From contig NZ_CP084992.1 of the NCBI RefSeq assembly GCF_044793635.1, forward strand, positions 1,550,001-1,614,000: a stretch of DNA of 64,000 bases, in the 5' to 3' direction. The notes beneath the pieces were generated by a model. That model was not told where the DNA came from. It saw only the letters and a list, made by a program, of their open reading frames with translations, and did not search any database. Origin of the DNA: Virgibacillus_F necropolis_A. Lineage in GTDB: Bacteria; Bacillota; Bacilli; Bacillales; Amphibacillaceae. Made by a program: the position numbers and the translations under genes. This document shows positions 54,384-62,960 of this stretch, in pieces (within the stretch, counting starts at the first letter, position 1; every line of letters begins with the position of its first letter).

Positions 54384-55868
54384 TTACTTCCAAACCATCT
54401 GACTTATCTTCAACTCATTCCGCAACTTCCTCGGATTTGTGTCTTTATCAATCACAACACATTCAATATTCGCCATATCTGCAAAATCATATAACTGGTC
54501 AGTCGTCACTTCAAATGAAAATACGGTGTGATGTGCTCCACCTGCATAAATCCATGATTCAGTTGCTTCACTTAAGGATGGTTCGGGCTTCCACAGGACT
54601 TTGGCAACCGGTAAGTTCGGTGTTTCGATGGTAGGCTGTTCTGCTTTTACTTCATTAATTACAAAACGGAACCTTCCACCAAGCTCAATAAGTGATACAT
54701 TTACTGCGTCTCCACCTTTACCATCAAACACTAAACGAGCAGGGTCGTTCTTCCCCCCCATTCCAAGTGGATTCACGACAATTTTTGGTTTCGTCGCTGC
54801 TATTGTTGGACATATTTCCAGCATATGTGATCCTAATACCTTTTCATCGCCCGGCTCCAGGTGGTACGTATAATCTTCCATAAAGGAGGTACCTTTGTTA
54901 CTAGAGATAATTTTCATCATCCGAAGTAGTGCTGCTGTTCTCCAGTCACCTTCACCCGCAAAACCATACCCTTCTGCCATTAAGCGTTGAGCTGCTAGAC
55001 CTGGTAACTGCTTCATGCCATGTAAATCTTCAAAATTAGTAGTAAAGGCATTATAATTACCTTTTGACAAAAATGCTTTTAATCCTAATTCAATACGCCC
55101 TTGCTCTAAAATAGATTCTCTAACTGCACCAGGTTCACTTGCTTCTGCTGGCAAGTTATATAATTCACTATATTCTCCGTAAAGGTTCTCAAGTTCTTCA
55201 TCCGAAACCTTACTCATTTCTTCTACTAGGTCACCAATTCCGTAATAATCAACCGTCCAACCAAACTTAATTTGGGCTTCTACCTTATCTCCATCAGTAA
55301 CCGCAACGTTTCTCATATTATCCCCGAAGCGAGCAACACGGATATTGGTTCCTTCCGTGACAGCTACCGCGGTTTGCATCCAGCTTCCAATTTTCACTGT
55401 AACATCCGTGTTTTCCCAATGACCGACAACTACTTTACGCGGAATATTCATACGCGTTCCGATAAAACCATATTCACGATCGCCATGTGCAGATTGATTT
55501 AAATTCATAAAGTCCATATCAATATCTTTCCATGGAATGTCACGGTTAAACTGTGTATGCAAATGCATCAATGGTTTTTGTAATGCATTAAGTCCAGAAA
55601 TCCACATCTTTGCAGGTGAAAAAGTATGCATCCATGTGATTAACCCCGCGCAATTTTCATCACTATTTGCATCTAACATTAATTTCCGTATGTCATTTGC
55701 ATTGGTTAAAATTGTTTTGAAAACAATCTTAAATGGTAAATTGCCATTTTCATTTAGTTTATCCGTAATATGCTCTGAATGGTCTTTCACTTCCTGAAGT
55801 ACATCCTCGCCATAAAGGTGCTGACTACCGGTAACGAACCAAAATTCATATGGTCTTATAGTTAACAT
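54384..55868 (-). CDS. araA: L-arabinose isomerase
   Basis: 494 aa, full length. Converts L-arabinose to L-ribulose with Mn2+. Seen: EFWFVTGSQHLYGE at the N-terminus, ITWMHTFSPAKMW, LHTQFNRDIPW, and conserved metal-site Glu/His residues in FEDLHG, GEGDWRTAAL, SFMEDYTYHL and LGSHMLEICP. Last gene of araD-araB-araA, with a 30-bp gap from araB and AGGAGG before the start. Confidence 0.97.
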   Translation of the reverse strand: MLTIRPYEFWFVTGSQHLYGEDVLQEVKDHSEHITDKLNENGNLPFKIVFKTILTNANDIRKLMLDANSDENCAGLITWMHTFSPAKMWISGLNALQKPLMHLHTQFNRDIPWKDIDMDFMNLNQSAHGDREYGFIGTRMNIPRKVVVGHWENTDVTVKIGSWMQTAVAVTEGTNIRVARFGDNMRNVAVTDGDKVEAQIKFGWTVDYYGIGDLVEEMSKVSDEELENLYGEYSELYNLPAEASEPGAVRESILEQGRIELGLKAFLSKGNYNAFTTNFEDLHGMKQLPGLAAQRLMAEGYGFAGEGDWRTAALLRMMKIISSNKGTSFMEDYTYHLEPGDEKVLGSHMLEICPTIAATKPKIVVNPLGMGGKNDPARLVFDGKGGDAVNVSLIELGGRFRFVINEVKAEQPTIETPNLPVAKVLWKPEPSLSEATESWIYAGGAHHTVFSFEVTTDQLYDFADMANIECVVIDKDTNPRKLRNELKISQMVWK

Positions 55869-55898
55869 ATGTGTTCCTCCTAATATAGTAATCTAGTA

Positions 55899-57569
55899 TT
55901 ATTCCGCAGCACTTCTAAGCGCCCGCAATCTCTTCATAACATCATTTTCACCGCGGCCAAAATAAGTATGAAGTGTTGCATATTCTTTATATAGTTTTTC
56001 ATAGATAGCTACATTTTCTGGAATAGGTTTAATGACTTCGTCTTTAATCCGCGCCATTTTCTGAGTAGCGTCTATTATCGTGTCATACCCTCCATTAACC
56101 GCGCCTGCAGCGACTGCACCAAACATTGCTGCTCCTAAAGCCGGTGTTTGGATAGAATCTGCAACCTTGATAGGACGGTTCGTAACATCAGCATATATTT
56201 GTATCAACAGCTTGTTTTTATGAGGCAATCCACCACAAACATACAGTTCATTTACTTCTACTCCATTAGTATGAAATGCATCCACAATTTCACGTGTACC
56301 AAAAGCAGTTGATTCGAGTAAAGCCCGATATATTTCTTCAGGTTTTGTTTGTAGAGTCATACCTACTAATAGTCCACTTAAGTCTGTATCTACCAGTACG
56401 GAACGGTTACCATTCCACCAATCAAGTGCCAGTAATCCCGTTTCACCTGGTTTATATGATGCTGCTTTTCTCTCCAGTAGTTGGTGTACATCTATACCTT
56501 CAATATCAGCCTCTTTTTTTACATACTCCGGTACAGCTTGATCAACATACCACGCAAATATATCGCCTACTGCTGGCTGACCTGCTTCATAACCATAAAA
56601 GCCAGGTATAATTCCATCTTCAACAACCCCACACATTCCTTCTACTTCTTCTTCCTTTTCACCTAAAAGCATAGAACAAATGGAGGTTCCCATAGTCATT
56701 ACTAATTTACCAGGTTCTGTGACTCCCATAGCTGGAACAGATACATGGGCGTCCACATTTCCTACTGCTACTGCTGTACCTGCATTTAATCCAGTAAGTT
56801 TAGCCATTTCTTCTGTTAGTTCACCGGCCCTTGTTCCAATTGACACAACGTCACCGCGGAGCTTCGTTTCGGTCAAGTTTTCTAACCTACTATCAAGTGC
56901 TTTGAAAAACTCTTTACTTGGATACCCATCCCTTTTATGCCAGATAGACTTATACCCAGCCGTACAACTATTTCGGACAAAACTGTTTGTCAGTTTTGAT
57001 GTAACCCAGTCCGTTGCCTCTACAAAGCGATCAGTTTTTTCATAAATATCAGGGGCTTCATTCAGAATCTGCCACACCTTAGCAATCATCCATTCCGAAG
57101 AAATTTTCCCTCCGTATCTCGGTAAAAACTTTTCTCCCATTTGTTCAGCAATTTCATTTAGTTTGTTCGCTTCATCCTGCGCAGCATGATGTTTCCACAA
57201 CTTTATCCAGCTATGTGGATTACTTTTCCATTCAGGGTTATTGGAAAGTGGCTCTCCATTTTCATCAATAGGCAACATCGTACAAGCAGTGAAATCAATA
57301 CCCATTCCAATTACATCATCTGGGTTTACTCCCGACTTCTGTAGGACGCTTGGTATTGAGTTCTCTAACACCTCTATATAATCCTGAGGATGTTGCAAGG
57401 CCCATTCATAACCTAAATCTATTTCGGTACCCGGTAACTTTTCATCGATAACTCCGTGTCTGTATGGCGTTACTTGATCAGCAATCTCCTTACCATTTTC
57501 TAATGAAACCAGCACCGCACGACCTGACTCAGTACCATAATCCACACCAATTGTATATTTTTCTGTCAT
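55899..57569 (-). CDS. araB: L-ribulokinase
   Basis: 556 aa FGGY-family kinase that phosphorylates L-ribulose at O5. Seen: YTIGVDYGTESGRAVLVSLENG at the N-terminus, the conserved GIDFTACTMLP, NVDAHVSVPAMG, and the C-terminal ELYVCGGLPHKNKLLIQIYADVT block with GALGAA-type AALGAAMFGAVAAG. Middle gene of the operon. Confidence 0.97.
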   Translation of the reverse strand: MTEKYTIGVDYGTESGRAVLVSLENGKEIADQVTPYRHGVIDEKLPGTEIDLGYEWALQHPQDYIEVLENSIPSVLQKSGVNPDDVIGMGIDFTACTMLPIDENGEPLSNNPEWKSNPHSWIKLWKHHAAQDEANKLNEIAEQMGEKFLPRYGGKISSEWMIAKVWQILNEAPDIYEKTDRFVEATDWVTSKLTNSFVRNSCTAGYKSIWHKRDGYPSKEFFKALDSRLENLTETKLRGDVVSIGTRAGELTEEMAKLTGLNAGTAVAVGNVDAHVSVPAMGVTEPGKLVMTMGTSICSMLLGEKEEEVEGMCGVVEDGIIPGFYGYEAGQPAVGDIFAWYVDQAVPEYVKKEADIEGIDVHQLLERKAASYKPGETGLLALDWWNGNRSVLVDTDLSGLLVGMTLQTKPEEIYRALLESTAFGTREIVDAFHTNGVEVNELYVCGGLPHKNKLLIQIYADVTNRPIKVADSIQTPALGAAMFGAVAAGAVNGGYDTIIDATQKMARIKDEVIKPIPENVAIYEKLYKEYATLHTYFGRGENDVMKRLRALRSAAE

Positions 57570-57582
57570 ATTATCATCCCCC

Positions 57583-58275
57583 TTATTTCTGTTGCCCGTA
57601 ATAAGCGTTTAATCCATGTTTTCTTAAATAATGCTTATCCAACAGAACCTGATCCATATCTGAAACGTTTGCATTTAATTGATACGTTTGTAACGCCATT
57701 TTTGCTACTTCTTCCAAAACAACTGAATTATGAACAGCCTCATTAGGATCTTTTCCCCAGGTAAAAGGGGCATGGCTATGAACAAGAACACCTGGTACAT
57801 CGCTTGGACTCATCTCCTGAAAAGTCTCGACAATAACATTTCCTGTTTCATGCTCATACTTACCATTTATTTCAATATCACTCATAGGTCTAGTACAAGG
57901 AACCGTTCCGTAAAAATAGTCAGCGTGTGTTGTGCCCAGTGCTGGCAAGCTTTTCCCGGCCTGTGCCCAACTTGTTGACCATGGTGCATGCGTATGTACG
58001 ACACCTCCAATATCCGGAAACTTTTTGTATAAAACGATGTGTGTTGGTGTATCTGACGAGGGATTTAAACTACCTTCAACAATGTTGCCATCAAAATCAA
58101 CGACGACCATATCTTCTTTTTTTAATTCATCATAGGGAACTCCACTAGGTTTAATAACTATTAATTCTTCCTCTCTACTGATACCGCTTACATTACCCCA
58201 CGTAAAAGTCACTAAATTATGCTTTGGCAAAGCTAAGTTTGCATCTAACACTTTTTGTTTTAAACCTTCTAACAT
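57583..58275 (-). CDS. araD: L-ribulose-5-phosphate 4-epimerase
   Basis: 230 aa, class II aldolase fold. Converts L-ribulose-5-phosphate to D-xylulose-5-phosphate. Zinc ligands are in VVHTHAPWSTSWAQ and GVLVHSHAPFTWG; TWGNVSG and IKPSGVPYDEL are also typical. It is the promoter-proximal gene of araDBA, with AAAGGGAGTGAG before its start. Its order (araD first) differs from araA-first operons. Confidence 0.97.
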   Translation of the reverse strand: MLEGLKQKVLDANLALPKHNLVTFTWGNVSGISREEELIVIKPSGVPYDELKKEDMVVVDFDGNIVEGSLNPSSDTPTHIVLYKKFPDIGGVVHTHAPWSTSWAQAGKSLPALGTTHADYFYGTVPCTRPMSDIEINGKYEHETGNVIVETFQEMSPSDVPGVLVHSHAPFTWGKDPNEAVHNSVVLEEVAKMALQTYQLNANVSDMDQVLLDKHYLRKHGLNAYYGQQK

Positions 58276-58309
58276 TTTTTACTCACTCCCTTTCTTGCTT
58301 AAATAACAC

Positions 58310-58323
58310 CTTATACGTATAAG
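58310..58323. promoter_or_regulatory. AraR operator downstream of araD -10
   Basis: CTTATACGTATAAG, a perfect 14-bp palindrome. Confidence 0.75.
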
Positions 58324-58340
58324 TTTTAATCGTTAATTCT

Positions 58341-58369
58341 ATATTAATATAATTCGTACGTACAATCAA
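58341..58369 (-). promoter_or_regulatory. araDBA promoter
   Basis: On the minus strand TTGATT (58364-58369), 17 bases, TAATAT (58341-58346). One AraR box fills the spacer and another follows the -10. Confidence 0.75.
58352..58366. promoter_or_regulatory. AraR operator inside the araD promoter spacer
   Basis: ATTCGTACGTACAAT, centred between -35 and -10, so bound AraR would block polymerase. Confidence 0.75.
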
Positions 58370-58403
58370 TTAAATAATACAAGAATTGTTAAAAAATTTG
58401 AAA

Positions 58404-58439
58404 TAAAAAAATCGCCACCGGCTAATCTTCGGTGACGAT
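58404..58439 (-). terminator. Intrinsic terminator upstream of araDBA (repeat copy 2)
   Basis: On the minus strand ATCGTCACCG / CGGTGGCGAT stem followed by seven Ts. With its upstream flank (to about 58472) it repeats 20985-21055. It insulates araDBA from transcription coming from the right. Confidence 0.85.
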
Positions 58440-58610
58440 AGTAGTATTATATAGAAGAATTTCTCGATCGGATGGATTGGTTTCGTAGAGAAGTCGATTG
58501 GTTACCCAACCAAGATGATTGATTACCATCGTTTCGTTACCCCTCTACAGCACATAATTGGTGATTTTAAAAGTAGCCATGTGATATTTATTTAAACCAA
58601 CCAAACACAT
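58440..58610. other. Non-coding spacer with TCGATTGG motifs
   Basis: No gene. It has TCGATCGGATGGATTGG and TCGATTGGTTACCC motifs similar to those at 19170-19250 and 35790-35825, then leads into TA copy D. Confidence 0.4.
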
Positions 58611-58639
58611 TGACAGTATAATTATTTGAAATTATAATA
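58611..58639 (+). promoter_or_regulatory. Consensus promoter of antisense RNA, TA copy D
   Basis: TTGACA (58611-58616), 17 bases, TATAAT (58634-58639), identical in layout to copy A. Confidence 0.85.
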
Positions 58640-58645
58640 TACTTA

Positions 58646-58786
58646 TAATAAGGTACCGAGTAGAGCTAACTACTCGGCCACCAGCAACTACAAACTGCAT
58701 GAAGAGCAGTTGGCCAACTTAAATTGTGTCTATACTAAAAAGAAGTAATCGCGACCATGTAGGGGGGCGGTTACTTCTTTTTGTTT
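58646..58786 (+). ncRNA. Predicted antisense antitoxin RNA, TA copy D
   Basis: Near-identical to copy A in the first 90 nt (CCGAGTAG/CTACTCGG hairpin, CCACCAGCAACTACAAACTGCAT, GCAGTTGGCCAAC). It ends in the stem AAAAAGAAGTAA / TTACTTCTTTTT (58771-58782), which also ends the convergent toxin frame. Confidence 0.68.
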
Positions 58787-58878
58787 AGGTAAACGACAAA
58801 AGTTACAATTAAAGTAATAGTAGCTATTTGTGCTAAACCAAATTGTGCTACCAGACTTAATGCTTCGAATGTCGTCAT
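58771..58878 (-). CDS. Holin-like toxin, TA copy D, frame intact but ribosome site and promoter lost
   Basis: 35-aa frame MTTFEALSLVAQFGLAQI..., ending YLNKKK, almost the same as copy A. However the 15 bases that hold the GGGAGGTGGTGG ribosome site in copy A are absent: CTTAAGATG joins straight to ACGACA. A further deletion removes the region corresponding to copy A's promoter (AAGAAATAA joins TGTTCGG). It should be barely expressed. It lies 60 bp from the SDR stop codon. Confidence 0.65.
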   Translation of the reverse strand: MTTFEALSLVAQFGLAQIATITLIVTFVVYLNKKK

Positions 58879-58938
58879 CTTAAGGGACTTAAGAAATAAT
58901 GTTCGGTTATTTTTAAGTCTGATTATTTCAAACTACCA

Positions 58939-59727
58939 TCATAACAATGACTCGGCACCATCGATAAATAGTTCTGTTCCAGTTATATGGCTTGATTGCT
59001 CAGAAGCTAAAAAATAAATTAAATCTGCTACCTGTTCAGGACTGCCAGGACCATGTTCAAGTGGCTGACTTCCTTCAGGGTGCTCTACAGGAATCTTAAC
59101 TTTCTTTAGATTTTTCTCATCTGGATGGGTGTTCTCACCAATATTAGTTTGAATTGCACCAGGACAGATAATATTAACTCTAATGTGATACTCCGCCAAT
59201 TCCAATGCTGCCATTTTCCCGAAAGCCATCTGGCCAGCCTTTGAGGAGCTGTAGGCAGACATACCAAAACTGGAGAAGGTTCTATTTCCATTGATTGAGC
59301 TAGTTATCGCAATGCTTCCACCTTTATCTTTCATATGTGGGATTGAATATTTCACGGTAAGAAACGTGCTTTTTAGATTGGTGGTCAAGGTTTGGTCCCA
59401 ATCTTCAGCCGTAAGATCTTCAATAGGAGCTACACGCCCGTTAATACCCGCGTTAGCAAAAACAAAGTCTAAACGCCCCCACTTATCAACAACCTCTTTA
59501 ATGGATGCCTCCACTTCTTGAGGATTTGATACATCTGTATCTAAAACGATTGCTTGTCCACCTTCATTTTCAATTTCTTTCTGTACATTGGCCGCATTTT
59601 CCTCTTTCAAATCGACAAGCCCTAATTTCGCACCTGACCTCGCCAACCGTAATGCCGCAGCTCTACCAATACCAGAAGCTGACCCGGTCACTATTGCCAC
59701 TTTATTTTCCATCGTCTGATTTACCAT
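58939..59727 (-). CDS. Short-chain dehydrogenase/reductase (SDR)
   Basis: 262 aa, classical SDR. TGSASGIG cofactor loop at 14-21, NAG motif in FANAGING, Ser in ITSSING and catalytic Tyr/Lys in SAYSSSKAG; C-terminal GTELFIDGAESLL. Asp in GLVDLKEE suggests NAD preference. The substrate is not clear; glucose/ribitol-type dehydrogenases are the nearest look. The start at 59727 has AGGAGGGAATGTC upstream. A fragment of its 3' end is duplicated at 36202-36246. Confidence 0.88.
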   Translation of the reverse strand: MVNQTMENKVAIVTGSASGIGRAAALRLARSGAKLGLVDLKEENAANVQKEIENEGGQAIVLDTDVSNPQEVEASIKEVVDKWGRLDFVFANAGINGRVAPIEDLTAEDWDQTLTTNLKSTFLTVKYSIPHMKDKGGSIAITSSINGNRTFSSFGMSAYSSSKAGQMAFGKMAALELAEYHIRVNIICPGAIQTNIGENTHPDEKNLKKVKIPVEHPEGSQPLEHGPGSPEQVADLIYFLASEQSSHITGTELFIDGAESLL

Positions 59728-59820
59728 GACATTCCCTCCTATTTTTATTTGATAGTATGTACTTTTAACACGATGCTATGTAGGAAATAGAACAGTGGTG
59801 TTAAGATTTAGGGACACCAA

Positions 59821-59864
59821 AAATAAAAAGCTTGCAGAGAAAAAATTGTTTCCTCCACAAGCTT
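59821..59864 (-). terminator. Terminator after lacD-type aldolase
   Basis: On the minus strand AAGCTTG / CAAGCTT stem, with inner GAG/CTC, followed by TTTTATTTTT. Confidence 0.8.
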
Positions 59865-59873
59865 AAGCTCTAC

Positions 59874-60860
59874 TTAAAACTCACTCCAAGGTGTTGCTGT
59901 TTCCTCAACAGTTGTTTTAACCTTGTTCAGGTTATCCGTGCCCTTAGTTTCAAGCCATTTATAATATGCATCCTTACCTTCTTCAGCAAAGGCGTTCACA
60001 CCATTTTTCCACGTTGCTCGTCCGCAAAGAACTCCACTAAACTTGGACTTTGCTTCTTTTGCAAAATGAAGGGTTTCAACAAACTGTTCGTTGGTCACAC
60101 CGCCGCTTAGATAAATGAATGGCAAACGGCTTTCCTCTGAACAACTAAAATAGTACTGTGCCGCTTTTTCTCGACTAAAAACAGGCTGATAGTTATCGTA
60201 TTGATCGTAGCCTTCGATATGAAAAATAGATACAGGAACTTCGACTTTTAATAAATCAACGCCATACTCCTCTTTTGAGAATTCCTTCATAAAGAATTCA
60301 ACTATCTCTGGTTTTGCTTTAGCGAATTCCGCGCTCTTTCCCGAAAGACCCTCCGCACTATAGGAAACCGGCTCTAATATAAACAAAAGATCATTTTGCT
60401 TACATTCATCGCCAACTCTTTTAATTAGTGCATTTTTTATACTATTATATTTCGCTGCTTCTTTATGGTCGTAATATACTAATAACTTAAGTGCACTGGC
60501 CCCTTCTCTCACAAGATCCTGCACGGCATAATCATCAACCAAATTAGGAAGTCGTCCTTTTTCCGTTGCATCGTATCCGGTTTTTTCATATGCCATGATC
60601 AATCCAATATCTTTATTTAATTTCTTGGCTGCGTCCCATCCGTATTCCGGGTCAAGAAGCAAGGAAGAAGATTGATTTCCAAGAACCTCACTGACACCTT
60701 CTTTGAATTTGCGCAAACCATCTTCGTACGTGATATTATTATTTAATGATTGAATCATTTTACCTAAAGAGCCACGTTGATCCATTGCTGTAGCAAAGAT
60801 TAGATTGTTTTCATCCGAAATTAGTTCTAATCCACGTTGTTTTCCTGGTGATAGATTCAT
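59874..60860 (-). CDS. lacD: Tagatose 1,6-bisphosphate aldolase, class I (LacD type)
   Basis: 328 aa. Cleaves tagatose-1,6-bisphosphate to dihydroxyacetone phosphate and glyceraldehyde-3-phosphate through a Lys Schiff base, likely the Lys in VDLLKVEVPV. N-terminal LSPGKQRGLELISDENNLIFATAMDQRG is characteristic of LacD. The ATG at 60860 follows GGAGG by eight bases; the frame opens at a TTG five codons earlier within the ribosome site. It is last in agaS-nagA-lacC-lacD. Confidence 0.92.
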   Translation of the reverse strand: MNLSPGKQRGLELISDENNLIFATAMDQRGSLGKMIQSLNNNITYEDGLRKFKEGVSEVLGNQSSSLLLDPEYGWDAAKKLNKDIGLIMAYEKTGYDATEKGRLPNLVDDYAVQDLVREGASALKLLVYYDHKEAAKYNSIKNALIKRVGDECKQNDLLFILEPVSYSAEGLSGKSAEFAKAKPEIVEFFMKEFSKEEYGVDLLKVEVPVSIFHIEGYDQYDNYQPVFSREKAAQYYFSCSEESRLPFIYLSGGVTNEQFVETLHFAKEAKSKFSGVLCGRATWKNGVNAFAEEGKDAYYKWLETKGTDNLNKVKTTVEETATPWSEF

Positions 60861-60864
60861 AGTT

Positions 60865-61794
60865 TCATCCTCCAATTCTTTCTACATTTATCTGTTTGAT
60901 ACACCAATCTATTTTTTCTGGATTTACATAACCTGTTTGTTCTTCCATTGCATTTAACACACCCATAGCCAGTCCAAATTTAATCAGTTCCACACCTGAT
61001 AAACCACGGGACATCCCGGAGGCAAACCCCGCTATTACAGAGTCACCAGATCCCACTGGATTAACTGCCTTAATCTGAGGTGCTCTCACTCGGTAAATGT
61101 AACTTCCATTTTTAACAAGTGCACCATCTGAACCGAGTGTAACAACTACCCATTCGATACCCACAAACAAAACGGATTCCAATGCATCAATAATATCCGT
61201 CTCATTAGCTAAACTCTTACCTAGTAAGCCAGCGAGTTCATCCTGATTTGGTTTTATTAAATAAGGTGCACTTTCCAAGGCTTTTCCCAATAGCTCACCC
61301 CTTGTATCAAGCAATACAGGGACATCATAAGATCCAGCTATCTTGATTAATTTTTCATAAAAATCATCTGCCAAACCATTTGGCAAGCTTCCAGAGATCG
61401 TGACAATATCAACCTTCTGTACATATTCAGAAAAACTTCTCAAAAATGTCGCAGCCTCATCCTCTGTAATAACTGGACCACTCTCCAAGATTTCGGTCTG
61501 TTGACCACCATGAATCAAGGCAATACAATTCCGTGTTTCACCTTGTATTTTTTCAAAGAAATCCTGTATCCCTACCGTAAAAAGCTCACAACGAATGAAA
61601 CCTCCTAAACTACCACCTAAAAATCCTGTAGCAGCAACTTCTTCTCCAAGCTGCTGCAACACTCTAGAAACGTTCAATCCTTTTCCACCAGCAGTTTTAG
61701 AAACATCGTTCACACGATTGACGGTATCAAGCGAGAACTCGTTAAGCTTATAACTAATATCAACAGCAGGGTTTAATGTTACGGTTAAAATCAT
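60865..61794 (-). CDS. lacC: Tagatose-6-phosphate kinase / 1-phosphofructokinase (PfkB family)
   Basis: 309 aa. PfkB signatures GGKGLNVSRVLQQLG near the N-terminus and NPVGSGDSVIAGFASG with the catalytic Asp near the C-terminus; LNPAVDISY at the start is typical of LacC/FruK. Position between nagA and lacD supports tagatose-6-phosphate as substrate. The ATG at 61794 has GGAGAGGTG upstream; the frame opens three codons earlier at a GTG overlapping that site. Confidence 0.9.
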   Translation of the reverse strand: MILTVTLNPAVDISYKLNEFSLDTVNRVNDVSKTAGGKGLNVSRVLQQLGEEVAATGFLGGSLGGFIRCELFTVGIQDFFEKIQGETRNCIALIHGGQQTEILESGPVITEDEAATFLRSFSEYVQKVDIVTISGSLPNGLADDFYEKLIKIAGSYDVPVLLDTRGELLGKALESAPYLIKPNQDELAGLLGKSLANETDIIDALESVLFVGIEWVVVTLGSDGALVKNGSYIYRVRAPQIKAVNPVGSGDSVIAGFASGMSRGLSGVELIKFGLAMGVLNAMEEQTGYVNPEKIDWCIKQINVERIGG

Positions 61795-61799
61795 CAAAT

Positions 61800-62960
61800 T
61801 CACCTCTCCACTTGATAGATAACTTCCCCTTCAACAGCTGTAGCTTGAACGTTTAACTCATTATCTAGGACAACATAATCCGCCAACTTGCCGTTTTGGA
61901 TGCTACCTAAATCTGAATCTCTACCAATACTTTTTGCTGGGGAAAGAGATGCTAAATGCCAAACTTCCCGCAGAGATCGATTACTCCAAGCTTGCAAATT
62001 TTTGACGCCATCAATTAACCCCAATGTACTTCCAGCTAATGACCCAGTCTCGGTCCGCGCTACACCATCTTGTAACACGACAGGAAACTCACCTAGATGA
62101 TAGTTTCCATCAGGTAGTAGTCCAGCCCGCATGCAATCAGTTATTAGATTAGTCTTATCTTCTTTTATTCCTACCACCATCGAAGCAATATCCGGATGTA
62201 CATGATGACCATCACAAATTAACTCTGCGAAAGCATCCTTATAAATCAGCGCAGCTCCGACAACGCCAGGTTCCCGGTGATGCACGCCTGACATCCCATT
62301 AAATAAATGCACAAAATTACGTGCGCCAGCATCTATAGCATCTTTGCAGCAATCATAGCCTGCGTCTGAGTGTGCAATACTCGTCAATACACCTTCATCA
62401 CTGACTTTACGAATGAAATCTATTGCGTCATTTCGTTCAGGAGCAAGAGCGATTTTTACAATTGTATTCTCAGATAGCTTTTGCCATTGCTTAAATTCCT
62501 CAAAGTCAGGGTCACGAAAATAACTCGGGTTTTGCGCACCTTTATGTTTCTCAGTGAAATATGGTCCTTCTAAAAAAATCCCCTCTGATTGTGCACCTCG
62601 AAGTCCAGATTTAACTGCTTCAGCAACTGCACGAATGGAATTATTCAAATCCGTTTTAGACGATGTCAATGTTGTTGGTAAAAACCTTGTAACACCAAGA
62701 GTTGGTAAAGCATCTGAAATTCCTTGAACTGCTTCAACAGTTCCATCCATGATGTCATGGCCGTTTATTCCATGAATGTGCGTATCAAATAGACCGGGTG
62801 TTATCGTGTATCCGCTCCAGTCAACGATATCTGCATGAGCTGGAACTGTATCTATAAACTCACCAAACCTACCATTTTCCACAAGTAAATAAACCCCATG
62901 TCTTTCATCATTTTCAAGTAAAAATCGATCTGCTTTCATATAATATTTATTCGTAGTCAT
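61800..62960 (-). CDS. nagA: N-acetylgalactosamine/N-acetylglucosamine-6-phosphate deacetylase
   Basis: 386 aa, amidohydrolase. Removes acetate from an N-acetylhexosamine-6-phosphate. Metal and active-site residues: DTHIHG, FLEGPYF (Glu), SIAHSDAG (His), FVHLFNGMSG (His) and ITDCMRAG (catalytic Asp). The neighbouring agaS and tagatose genes favour GalNAc-6-phosphate (AgaA role). It overlaps agaS by 14 bp at its start. Confidence 0.9.
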   Translation of the reverse strand: MTTNKYYMKADRFLLENDERHGVYLLVENGRFGEFIDTVPAHADIVDWSGYTITPGLFDTHIHGINGHDIMDGTVEAVQGISDALPTLGVTRFLPTTLTSSKTDLNNSIRAVAEAVKSGLRGAQSEGIFLEGPYFTEKHKGAQNPSYFRDPDFEEFKQWQKLSENTIVKIALAPERNDAIDFIRKVSDEGVLTSIAHSDAGYDCCKDAIDAGARNFVHLFNGMSGVHHREPGVVGAALIYKDAFAELICDGHHVHPDIASMVVGIKEDKTNLITDCMRAGLLPDGNYHLGEFPVVLQDGVARTETGSLAGSTLGLIDGVKNLQAWSNRSLREVWHLASLSPAKSIGRDSDLGSIQNGKLADYVVLDNELNVQATAVEGEVIYQVER

